Shown here one piece after another: positions 24,976-33,283 of a stretch of DNA of 64,000 nt; the first letter of the stretch is position 1; every line of letters begins with the position of its first letter. Source of the DNA: G965213525 sp965213525. Lineage in GTDB: Bacteria; Actinomycetota; Acidimicrobiia; Acidimicrobiales; Poriferisodalaceae. A model generated the notes under the pieces. It was not told the origin of the DNA and did no database searches. It saw only the letters and a program-made list of their open reading frames with translations. The DNA is taken from NCBI GenBank assembly GCA_965213525.1, contig OZ243889.1, positions 1 to 64,000 on the forward strand. The letters run 5' to 3'. The position numbers and the translations under genes are program-made.

Positions 24976-27930
24976 ATGGGACGACGGGCGGTCGTTCGTA
25001 CCGCGAGGACCACGCTCCTCGCCTGCCTCCTGCTGATGGCGGTGGGGGGAGCCGTGAACCCTGCCGGGGCGCAGACCGGCACTGGTGACGATGGGTCGAT
25101 CGACCTCGTGCCGGAGCGCATCGTGGGTGGACCCGGACACGCCGGGTTGTACGGCTGGGGTGCGGCCACCATGCGCGACGGCACCGTCATCATCAGCGAC
25201 TACTGGAACATGCGGGTCGTGCGGTACGCCCCGGATGGCACGTCGCTCGGGGTGTTCATCGAGAACCCGGGGTACGGACCCGACCAGCACCAGGCTCCGT
25301 ACGGCCTGGCCGTCGACCCGGACAACGGCGACGTCTACGTGGCCGACACCGACCGGCGCCAGATCGACCGCTACGACGAGACCGGCAGCTTCCTCAACAG
25401 CCTCGGCCAGAACGGGGTCTCGGGCGTGGGCCCCGGTCAGTTCCGCTACCCCTCCCGGGTGGCGGTGCGCAACGGGGTCGTCTACGTCGCTGACACCTGG
25501 CCCCACCGCATCGTGGCCTACCGGCCCGATGGCACCGAGCTCTGGAGCGCCGGTGGCTTCGGCAGCGGGCTGGGCCAGCTCCGCCAGCCCCGGGCGCTGA
25601 CGTTCGGGCCGACCGGCGTGCTCTACGTCGCCGACCACGGCAACTCGCGGGTCCAGGCCTTCTGGCCCACCTCGACGGGCCTCGACCCGCTCTTCGCCTT
25701 CGGATCCGCCTTCGATCCCGCAGCCACCGACCCGGCCCCCGACGCCGTGATCCGTGGCGATCTCCGGGGTCTGGTCGCGCACCCGGTCACCGGCGACGTC
25801 TACCTGGTCGACGGTGAGGGCAACCGCATCCACCGCTTCGCCGCCGACGGCACCTACATCGACACCTTCGGTCGAGCGGGCACGGGGCTCGGTGAGTTCT
25901 CCGACGGGGGCCGGGAGATCACCGTGGCCGGTGACGGGCGCCTGTGGGTCGGTGACATGCCGAACTTCAGGGTCCAGGTGTTCGAGCCGGACGGCACCCC
26001 CGTCTTCGCTCGGCCCGATCCGCCCGAGCCGCCGCCCCTGGGCGGCTTCAACACGCCGCGGGGGGTCGCCGTCGACGCGTCGGGCCGCATCTTCGTGGGC
26101 GACACCTACAACTGGCGGATCCAGCGCCTCTCGGCTGACGGCCAGCCCGAGCTGGCGTGGGGTTCACGGGGACGAGGTCTGAACCGGTTCAACTACACCC
26201 GGATGCTGGCGGTCGACCGAGCGACCTCAGATGTCGTCGTCGCCGACACCGACAACCATCGGATCTCCCGCTACAGCGCCGACGGCCAGCTGCGATGGAG
26301 CGCCGGGGGCGCCGGGCGCGCGCTCGGGCAGTTCGCCAACCCCCACGGGGTCGACGTCGACGCCGCCGGCAACATCGTGGTCGCCGACACCAACAACGAT
26401 CGCATCCAGGTGCTGTCTCCCGAGGGGGTGGCGCTGTCGACCTTCGGCGGACCCGGCCCGGGCATCGACCAGTTCGCGTTCCCCCGGGGGGTGGCGGTCG
26501 GGCCCGACGGCAACTACTTCGTGAGCGACAGCGTCCGTGATCGCGTCATGGAGTTCAGCCCCGACGGCACGTGGGTGCGCAACTTCGGACCCTCCGCCGG
26601 TGCCGACGCCCTTCAGGCGCCCTTTGACGTCGAGGTGCTCGATGACTGGGTGATCGTGGCCGACACCTTGAGCAACGACTTGAAGGTGTACCGGCGCGAC
26701 GGCACCTTCGAGGCCACGTTCTCGGGGTGGGGCACCGGCCTCGGTCGGGTGCGCTCGCCGTCCGGGCTCGACGTGCTCGGAGATCGGCTCTACGTCGCCG
26801 AGCGCGACAACGAGCGCGTCCAGGTGTTCCGCATCGCGCAAGGTGCGCCGCCCGAGCCCGACGTCGTGGCGCCCTCGACGACGCTGGACGTGCCGGGGGC
26901 CTTCGACGAGCTGAGCGGCCCCGCCGTCACCTTGTCGGGTACCACCACCGACGATCGCAGGGTCGGCCAGGTCGAGGTGGCGGTCAAGGACCGTGACACC
27001 GGCCTGTGGTGGAACGGGTCGGGCTGGGGCTCCTTCCAGTGGTTGCCGGCCACCGTCGCTGACCCCACACAGACGTCGTCGTCGTGGGCGCTCGACCTCG
27101 ACGCCTCGGCGAGCTCGGGTGACCTCTGGACGACGGTGCGGTCCACCGACCTCGCCGGCAACGTCGAGGCCTCGCGGCCCTCGGCCCGGTTCACGGTCAC
27201 GCTCAGCGGCGAGGATCCCGACGTCACGGCCCCCGACACCACCCTGGGTGTGCCCGATGGGGCCGAGACCCTCGACGGCCCGGCCGTCGTGCTCACAGGC
27301 GCCGCCACCGACGATCGGGCGGTCAACGCCGTCGAGATCGCCGTCAAGGACCGGGTGACCGGGCAGTGGTGGCGCGGCGACGGCTGGGGCTCGTTCACCT
27401 GGGTGGACGCCGCCGTCGAGCCGTCTGGAGCAAGCCAGGTGAAGTGGTCGGCGCCCCTCGATGCGTCGGGGACGTCGGGCGACCTCTGGATGGTCGCTCG
27501 CTCGACCGATGCGGCGGGCAACACCGACCAGACCCCGGTCGCCACCCGCTTCGCCGTCGCCGACGAACCCGGCGTCGAACCCGACACCACCGCGCCGGAC
27601 ACCTCCCTCGCGGTGCCCACGCCGTTCGAGGAGCTGAGCGGCCCGGTGGTCGCCGTCAGCGGCACCGCGACCGACGACCGGGGTCTGGCGATGGTGCAGG
27701 TGTCGGTCCGTGACCGCCAGACCGGGCAGTGGTGGCAGGGGTCGTCGTGGGGACCCGGGTTCACCTGGGTGACCGCACCGGTGGCCGATCCGGGTGCATC
27801 CTCGAGCACGTGGGCACTCGACATCGACACGACCGGCACCTCGGGCGACAGCTGGATGCAGGTCCGGGCCGTCGACGACGTGGGCAACACCGACGCCTCG
27901 CCGGCCTCGGCACGCTTCTCGGTGGGGTGA
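24976..27930 (+). CDS. Exported NHL-repeat protein with three Ig-like modules
   Basis: A 984-residue paralog of the preceding protein. The signal peptide is RTARTTLLACLLLMAVGGAV with cleavage near AGAQ. About residues 45-625 carry twelve NHL repeats (ISDYWNMRVVRY, VADHGNSRVQAF, VADTNNDRIQVL and others). A proline-rich link (RPDPPEPPPLGG) lies between the sixth and seventh, as expected between two six-bladed propellers. Three Ig-like modules follow with WW signatures at about residues 676, 796 and 917, and the protein ends at the last module. It starts three bases after the upstream stop and overlaps the next gene by one base (TGATG), so the three form an operon. Confidence 0.9.
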   Translation: MGRRAVVRTARTTLLACLLLMAVGGAVNPAGAQTGTGDDGSIDLVPERIVGGPGHAGLYGWGAATMRDGTVIISDYWNMRVVRYAPDGTSLGVFIENPGYGPDQHQAPYGLAVDPDNGDVYVADTDRRQIDRYDETGSFLNSLGQNGVSGVGPGQFRYPSRVAVRNGVVYVADTWPHRIVAYRPDGTELWSAGGFGSGLGQLRQPRALTFGPTGVLYVADHGNSRVQAFWPTSTGLDPLFAFGSAFDPAATDPAPDAVIRGDLRGLVAHPVTGDVYLVDGEGNRIHRFAADGTYIDTFGRAGTGLGEFSDGGREITVAGDGRLWVGDMPNFRVQVFEPDGTPVFARPDPPEPPPLGGFNTPRGVAVDASGRIFVGDTYNWRIQRLSADGQPELAWGSRGRGLNRFNYTRMLAVDRATSDVVVADTDNHRISRYSADGQLRWSAGGAGRALGQFANPHGVDVDAAGNIVVADTNNDRIQVLSPEGVALSTFGGPGPGIDQFAFPRGVAVGPDGNYFVSDSVRDRVMEFSPDGTWVRNFGPSAGADALQAPFDVEVLDDWVIVADTLSNDLKVYRRDGTFEATFSGWGTGLGRVRSPSGLDVLGDRLYVAERDNERVQVFRIAQGAPPEPDVVAPSTTLDVPGAFDELSGPAVTLSGTTTDDRRVGQVEVAVKDRDTGLWWNGSGWGSFQWLPATVADPTQTSSSWALDLDASASSGDLWTTVRSTDLAGNVEASRPSARFTVTLSGEDPDVTAPDTTLGVPDGAETLDGPAVVLTGAATDDRAVNAVEIAVKDRVTGQWWRGDGWGSFTWVDAAVEPSGASQVKWSAPLDASGTSGDLWMVARSTDAAGNTDQTPVATRFAVADEPGVEPDTTAPDTSLAVPTPFEELSGPVVAVSGTATDDRGLAMVQVSVRDRQTGQWWQGSSWGPGFTWVTAPVADPGASSSTWALDIDTTGTSGDSWMQVRAVDDVGNTDASPASARFSVG

Positions 27931-29111
27931 TGGCCCCGCTGCGGCGTCCCCTCGTCGTGGTCCTCGTCGTGGCGCTGGGCATCGCCGCCTGTTCGTCCGG
28001 CGACGCCGACGACGCCGGGACCGATGGCGGCGGCGTGAACGCTGCGCCGAGCCCCGACGGCCTCGACGACGACGGCGACGCCGTGCGCCCCGGACGCGAG
28101 GGTCCCGGCGACGACGGAGCGGCGGTGAGCCCGAGCCCGGGTACAGGCCTCGACGAGCGTGGTGCCGAGCCGGTCGAGGTGCGCTCGCGCTACGGCAAGA
28201 TCTGCCCGCCTCAGCCCCTCACCGGGCTCATCGACCGGAAGGACCGGCCGGCGGGGAGCTGGGACGACGTGGTCGGCGGGTACGTCCTCGACGTGGCCTG
28301 GGCCGAGCTCGAGCCGGCAGCGGGCGAGCTGCGCCTCGACCGGGTCATCACCGAGCTCGACCGGGCCACCGACGCCGGGCTGCAGGTGCGGCTGAGGATG
28401 TTCGCGGGCACCGGGTCTCCCGATTGGCTCCTCGACGACGCCGGCTCGTTCGACTTCGTCAACCCCGAGACCCGACAGCCCGAGCGGGCGCCCCGCTGGT
28501 GGGACGATCGCTACGTCGAGGCGTACGCATCGGTGATGGATCGCCTCGCCCTGCGGCTCGACGGTCATCCGGCGCTGTCGAGCGTGGTCATCTCGGGCGG
28601 CGGGGTGTCGTTCGCCGAGCCGATGCTGCGGGGCCTGGCCACCGGCGACGCCAGCCGGGAAGCGGCGTTGGAAGCCGGATGGGACCTGGAGGCCGATCTC
28701 GAGGCGCTGCGAGCGTTCACCGGGGCCCACGCCTCGTTCACCTGCGCTCGCAGCTACCTGGCTGCCAACCCGTTCCAGCGCTGGGACACCCAGGAGTCAG
28801 ACCTCGCCATCACCGAGGACCTCCTGCGCCACGCCCGCGACGTGCTCGGAGAGCGCGCCGAGCTCGGCAACAACTCCCTCAGGACCCCCCCGATCCCCGG
28901 GTACGTCCCGATGTACGACCTGCTCGCCGAGCTCGGACCACCGCTGTCGTTTCAGACGGCGCAAGCCCAGCGGGTCGGTGACCTCGTGGCGACGATCGAG
29001 CTGGCCGCCGATCTGGGCGCCGCGTCGGTCGAGCTGCCGAGCCCGGCGTACGAGTCGTTGCTGACCCCTGGTCTTGGGCAGGAATTGGCGTCGACTCTGG
29101 TGCGATCATGA
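27930..29111 (+). CDS. Glycoside-hydrolase-like lipoprotein (TIM-barrel type)
   Basis: The 393-residue protein starts with PLVVVLVVALGIAACSS, a signal peptide ending in the lipobox I-A-A-C, then a Gly/Asp/Pro-rich linker of about 60 residues. The mature domain resembles the (beta/alpha)8 glycosidases: VLDVAWAELEPAAGELRLDRV (the W-x-x-[LI]-E-P strand), RLRMFAGTGSPDWLLDD, RWWDDRYVEAYASVMDRLALRLDG and LSSVVISGGGVSFAEP. The catalytic acids cannot be assigned with confidence, so it may be active or only sugar-binding. Its ATG overlaps the NHL gene's stop. Likely acts at the outer face of the membrane on the same polymer as the neighbouring NHL proteins. Confidence 0.7.
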   Translation: MAPLRRPLVVVLVVALGIAACSSGDADDAGTDGGGVNAAPSPDGLDDDGDAVRPGREGPGDDGAAVSPSPGTGLDERGAEPVEVRSRYGKICPPQPLTGLIDRKDRPAGSWDDVVGGYVLDVAWAELEPAAGELRLDRVITELDRATDAGLQVRLRMFAGTGSPDWLLDDAGSFDFVNPETRQPERAPRWWDDRYVEAYASVMDRLALRLDGHPALSSVVISGGGVSFAEPMLRGLATGDASREAALEAGWDLEADLEALRAFTGAHASFTCARSYLAANPFQRWDTQESDLAITEDLLRHARDVLGERAELGNNSLRTPPIPGYVPMYDLLAELGPPLSFQTAQAQRVGDLVATIELAADLGAASVELPSPAYESLLTPGLGQELASTLVRS

Positions 29112-29265
29112 CGCGCTGTGCGACAATCTGCGTCGGTGGGATCCAAAGTCCTCACGCTCGGTGAGGTCATGACCGCTGCGAGATGGCGGTCGGTAGGGGA
29201 TCTCTACGGACGTCGGTGTCGAACAACGACCCGAGACGATCGAAGAGCACAGGAACGGGCGGAAC

Positions 29266-32200
29266 ATGATCCAACGGGTGATGAAGGCGGCTGCGACGGC
29301 CGCTGCGGCTCTGGCGGTGGCTGCGGTCGCCGTCGCGGTCCCGAGCCAACCTCGGGCCGATGCGCAGACGGCCGACTGGCAAGCGCCGGTGGTCACCCGC
29401 CTCATCGGCGGGCCGTCTGAGCCCCACGTCTTCGCCTGGGGCATCGACTACGACCCCGTGCGCGACCAGATCGTCGTCAGCGACTACCTCAACCGCCAGC
29501 TGCGCCGCTTCGATCGTGACGGGCGCCTGGTGGAGAGCTACGGCGACTCCGAGGTCCTCGGCTTCTACGCCGGCGTCGCCGTCGACCCCTCCGACGGCAC
29601 CACCTACACCCACACCTTCGGCGGCAACTCCGACTACATCCGCTTCGCCCCCGATGGCTCCTATGCCGGCCGCTTCGACGCCGGTGGGCTGAGCGCCTTC
29701 TTGACCTTCGGTCCCGACGGCCACCTGTACGGCAACAGCCACAAGTGCTGCTCGATCAAGAAGATCGACGTGACCCCCGGCGCCGAGCGGGTCGTGCAGC
29801 GCTTCGGGACCAAGGGCACGGGACCGGGTCAGGTCGCCCAGGTCACCGGTGTGGCCGTGGCCAGCGACGGGCGCGTGTTCGCCGTCGACCCCGGTCAGGG
29901 CAAGGTGCACGTGTGGGCCGCCGACGGCTCGCCCGTGGTCGACTTCGCCGACAAGGGCCCCGGCCGCGGCCTGCTGCCCGGCGACGCTCGGGGCATCGCC
30001 CTCGATGAGGAGCGCGACCGGGTGTACGTCGCCGACAGCGACGAGGGCCAGATCGAGATCTTCACCCTCGACGGCGCCTACGTCGACACCTGGGCGTCGA
30101 TCGGCACGGGCCCCGGTCAGTTCTCCGACGGCGCCCGCGAGCTCGTCGTCGCTCCCGACGGCAACCTCTGGGCCGCCGACTACGGCGGCGCACGGGTGCA
30201 GGAGATCTCCCCCGAGGGCACCGTCCTCGGCGTCTACCCGGCCCCGCCCCGGCCGGCCGACCCGTGGGGCTTCAGCCGCCCCCGCGACGCCGAGATCGAC
30301 CCGCTCACCGATGAGCTGCTGGTCGCTGACCCGTGGAACCAGCGGATCTCGCGGTTCACCACCGAGGGCGAGCTCGTCTCGGTCCGAGGCCGGCGCGGCA
30401 GCCAGCCGCCCGACGGGCTCAACTACCCGCGCTCGGTGGGCGTCGATCCCGTCAGCGGCAACACCTGGATCGCCAACTACGAGGGCGTCCCCGGCCTCAC
30501 CGTCTTGCGGCCCGACGGCTCGTGGGCGTTCAACGTCGAGGTGCCCCAGTTCGCCAACGACGTGCAGTTCCACGACGGCGAGGTCTACGTCCCCTTCCGG
30601 GGCGGAGACGGCGTGCTGCGGATCTTCGACGCCACCGACGGTCGCCTCACCCGCATCATCCCGATCGGCGCGGTCCTGAACGGCGTCGCCATCGATCCCG
30701 CCACCGGCAACATCTACGTGGCGCTCGACGGGGCGGCCGAGGTGCGCATCTACGATCCCGCCGGACTCCAGATCGGTGCGCTCCCGATGGTCGATTCCCC
30801 GTGGGGCGTCATGATCCTCGACGGGGTCGTCTACGTCACCGATACCGAGGCCAACGAGATCCGCGCCTTCGATCTGGCGACCTGGGAGCTGCTCGGTGCG
30901 TTCGGTGTCGCCGGCAACCGACCGGGCGACCTCCGCAACCCCTCGGGGCTCGACCACGACGCCGCAGGCAACATCTACGTCGCCGAGGCCGGGAACAACC
31001 GCATCTCGGTGTTCTCACCCACCACCCTGCCCGCTGACAGTACCGCTCCGACGGTGACGATCGACTCGCCGGCCGCCGGGTCGACCGTGGGTTCGCCCCT
31101 GGCGATCGAAGGCTCGGCTGCCGACGTCGGCGCCGGGGTGGGCCAGGTCGAGGTCATGGTGCTCGACCGCAACACCGGCCTGTGGTGGGATGCCGACCGG
31201 TCGGTGTGGGGTTCCTGGAAGCCCAACGCCGCTGCGGTCTACGGAGACCTGAACGCTGCCTCGTGGCACTTCGGCGTCGTCGGCGCCGAGCCGGGCGGCA
31301 GCTACTGGGTGCAGGCCCGGGTGCGAGACCTCGCTGGCAACCTCCAGTCCCAGCGGCGGTCCATCGTCGTCGACGTCGTCGACGAGCAGGGCCCCCAGGT
31401 GTCGATCGAGTCACCCGCAGCCGGGCCCGTGCCCGAGGGACCCATCGCCATGTCGGGTTCGGCCACCGATGACCAGGGCGTCGCCTCGGTCGAGGTGAAG
31501 GTGGTCGATGTGGCCACCGGTGACAGCTGGGATCCCGACACCGGCACCTGGGTGAGCGACACGCGCTGGACGCCCGCCGCCCTCGCCGCGCCCAACGCCA
31601 CGGCGAGCTCGTGGCAGCTGTCCACCACCGCGGTCCCCGCGGCGGGCACCGGTGAGCTGGCGGTCTCGGTCCGCGGCGTCGACGTGGCTGCCAACGTCGG
31701 CCCCGAGGCCGTGCGCACGTTCGAGCGCGGTGGCGTCGACGAGGTCGCCCCCGACACCGAGTTGCGGCGGCCCCAGCGTGAAGAGGTGTTCACCGGCACG
31801 GCGCTGCTGACCGGGACCGTGCGCGACGACGTGGCGGCCGGCGGCGTCGAGTACGCGATCCAGGACCGCACGGCGCGCAAGTGGCTCGACGCCTCCGATG
31901 GCACGTACGGCGGCTTCACCTGGAACGCGGCGCCGCTCACGACCAGCGGCGCAGCCGCTGACTTCGAGGTGCCGGTCGATCTCGCCGACGGCTCGTACTG
32001 GGTGTCGGTGCGCGGCGTGGACGCAGCGGGCAACATCGACCCCAGTCCGGCGGGCAACCGGTTCACGGTGACCGCCGAGCCTGACCCCGACACCGACACC
32101 ACCGCCCCGACCATCACCTACGACCAGCCGGTGCGCGACTCGGCGGTGACGGTCGGACCCGTGCTCGGGGGTAGCGCCGCTGATGACAGGGGGGTCGAGC

Positions 32201-32952
32201 AGGTCGACGTGGCGATCCTCGACCGTCAGACCCAGCAGTGGTGGGACGAGTCGACGAACAGCTTCGGCGCCTCGTTCACGTGGAACCCCACGACGGTCGC
32301 CGAACCTGGCGCCACGACGACGGCCTGGTCGCTGGCGAGCGAGCTCCCCGTCGGCAACTACTGGAGCACCAGTCGGGCGATCGATGCGGCCGGCAACCAG
32401 TCGAACCGGACCGCCACCCGCTTCCTCGTCGAGCCGAGCGGAAGTGGTCTCGTCAACGTCGACCGCTGGGACGGCTTCGGAGGGATCCGGATCGATCAGA
32501 TCCCGACCGGGACCCCTCCGACGGTCAGCTACACCGAGACCACCCCGGCGGGGCTGTCCATCGACACTGACGCCGACGACTTCGGAGCACGGGTCAGGGT
32601 GCTGGTCACGCCGCCCGAGACGGGGGACTACACCTTCTGGGTGTCCTCCGATGACCACGGTTCGCTGCGGATCGACCCCAACGGCACCGACCCGGCGGCA
32701 GCGACCGAGATCGCCTCGGTGAGCGGGTGGACGGGCCTGGGAAGCTGGTTCAAGTACGCCTCCCAGCAGTCGGCCCCCATCCGGCTCGAGGCGGGCCAGC
32801 AGTACTACCTCGAGGCGGTGTTCAAGGAGAAGACCGGCGGTGACCACATCCAGGTCGCATGGCAGCGGGACGGCACCGACGCCCCACAGCTCGTGCCCAG
32901 CTCGGCCTTGGCCCTTGCCGGTGACCTCGGCCTCGGGGGCTGGGAGGAGTAG
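29266..32952 (+). CDS. Exported NHL-repeat protein with Ig-like modules and a C-terminal PA14-like domain
   Basis: A 1228-residue paralog. Signal peptide: MKAAATAAAALAVAAVAVAV, cleavage near ADAQ. Twelve NHL repeats (VSDYLNRQLRRF to VAEAGNNRISVF) span about residues 45-585, with a proline-rich link (YPAPPRPADPWG) in the middle. Four Ig-like modules follow, WW-type at about 638 and 990 and degenerate at about 753 (SWDPDTGTW) and 871 (KWLDASDGTYGG). The last about 165 residues look like a PA14 domain: ADDFGARVRVLVTPPETGDY, FWVSSDDHGSLRID and LEAGQQYYLEAVFKEKTGGD. PA14 domains usually bind carbohydrate. 154 bases separate it from the upstream lipoprotein gene, so it may have its own promoter. 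Confidence 0.88.
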   Translation: MIQRVMKAAATAAAALAVAAVAVAVPSQPRADAQTADWQAPVVTRLIGGPSEPHVFAWGIDYDPVRDQIVVSDYLNRQLRRFDRDGRLVESYGDSEVLGFYAGVAVDPSDGTTYTHTFGGNSDYIRFAPDGSYAGRFDAGGLSAFLTFGPDGHLYGNSHKCCSIKKIDVTPGAERVVQRFGTKGTGPGQVAQVTGVAVASDGRVFAVDPGQGKVHVWAADGSPVVDFADKGPGRGLLPGDARGIALDEERDRVYVADSDEGQIEIFTLDGAYVDTWASIGTGPGQFSDGARELVVAPDGNLWAADYGGARVQEISPEGTVLGVYPAPPRPADPWGFSRPRDAEIDPLTDELLVADPWNQRISRFTTEGELVSVRGRRGSQPPDGLNYPRSVGVDPVSGNTWIANYEGVPGLTVLRPDGSWAFNVEVPQFANDVQFHDGEVYVPFRGGDGVLRIFDATDGRLTRIIPIGAVLNGVAIDPATGNIYVALDGAAEVRIYDPAGLQIGALPMVDSPWGVMILDGVVYVTDTEANEIRAFDLATWELLGAFGVAGNRPGDLRNPSGLDHDAAGNIYVAEAGNNRISVFSPTTLPADSTAPTVTIDSPAAGSTVGSPLAIEGSAADVGAGVGQVEVMVLDRNTGLWWDADRSVWGSWKPNAAAVYGDLNAASWHFGVVGAEPGGSYWVQARVRDLAGNLQSQRRSIVVDVVDEQGPQVSIESPAAGPVPEGPIAMSGSATDDQGVASVEVKVVDVATGDSWDPDTGTWVSDTRWTPAALAAPNATASSWQLSTTAVPAAGTGELAVSVRGVDVAANVGPEAVRTFERGGVDEVAPDTELRRPQREEVFTGTALLTGTVRDDVAAGGVEYAIQDRTARKWLDASDGTYGGFTWNAAPLTTSGAAADFEVPVDLADGSYWVSVRGVDAAGNIDPSPAGNRFTVTAEPDPDTDTTAPTITYDQPVRDSAVTVGPVLGGSAADDRGVEQVDVAILDRQTQQWWDESTNSFGASFTWNPTTVAEPGATTTAWSLASELPVGNYWSTSRAIDAAGNQSNRTATRFLVEPSGSGLVNVDRWDGFGGIRIDQIPTGTPPTVSYTETTPAGLSIDTDADDFGARVRVLVTPPETGDYTFWVSSDDHGSLRIDPNGTDPAAATEIASVSGWTGLGSWFKYASQQSAPIRLEAGQQYYLEAVFKEKTGGDHIQVAWQRDGTDAPQLVPSSALALAGDLGLGGWEE

Positions 32953-33283
32953 GCCCTCACCGCACCGGGTCGCACGTCGCCCGACCGGCGGGGTGGACGA
33001 GCCTGCGGGTCGACCGCAGAGCTCTGTCCGCCCCGCTTCGGACGGACCTTCGTGGTGACCCCCCGAGGTGGTGAACGAGCTCCGGTTGCTCACGGAGCGC
33101 CACATCCCGCCGGTGATCGACGGAGAGGTTCACCCAGTGTTGCGCCGCGTCGCCGAGGGTTCACGTACAGCGGCGCCCGCTGAAACAGAAGTGCCCTAGT
33201 ATCACGTCGCCTTCGCTCGGCTCCGTCCCCGTGTTGCGGCGGCGCCCCGGAGCTGTCTCCGACGATCCCGACAGGAGAGCCCC
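32953..33283 (+). promoter_or_regulatory. Intergenic region with a promoter for the fourth NHL gene
   Basis: 331 bases with no convincing gene. TAGTAT at 33198-33203 is the best -10 candidate. It would give a leader of about 75 bases with a ribosome-binding site (CAGGAGAG) seven bases before the ATG at 33284. The long leader contrasts with the leaderless housekeeping genes. Confidence 0.45.

Noticed and set aside
22996..25833. 945-codon open frame on the minus strand over the NHL genes
   Set aside because: Antisense shadow of the repetitive NHL coding sequence; no start signal or recognisable domain.
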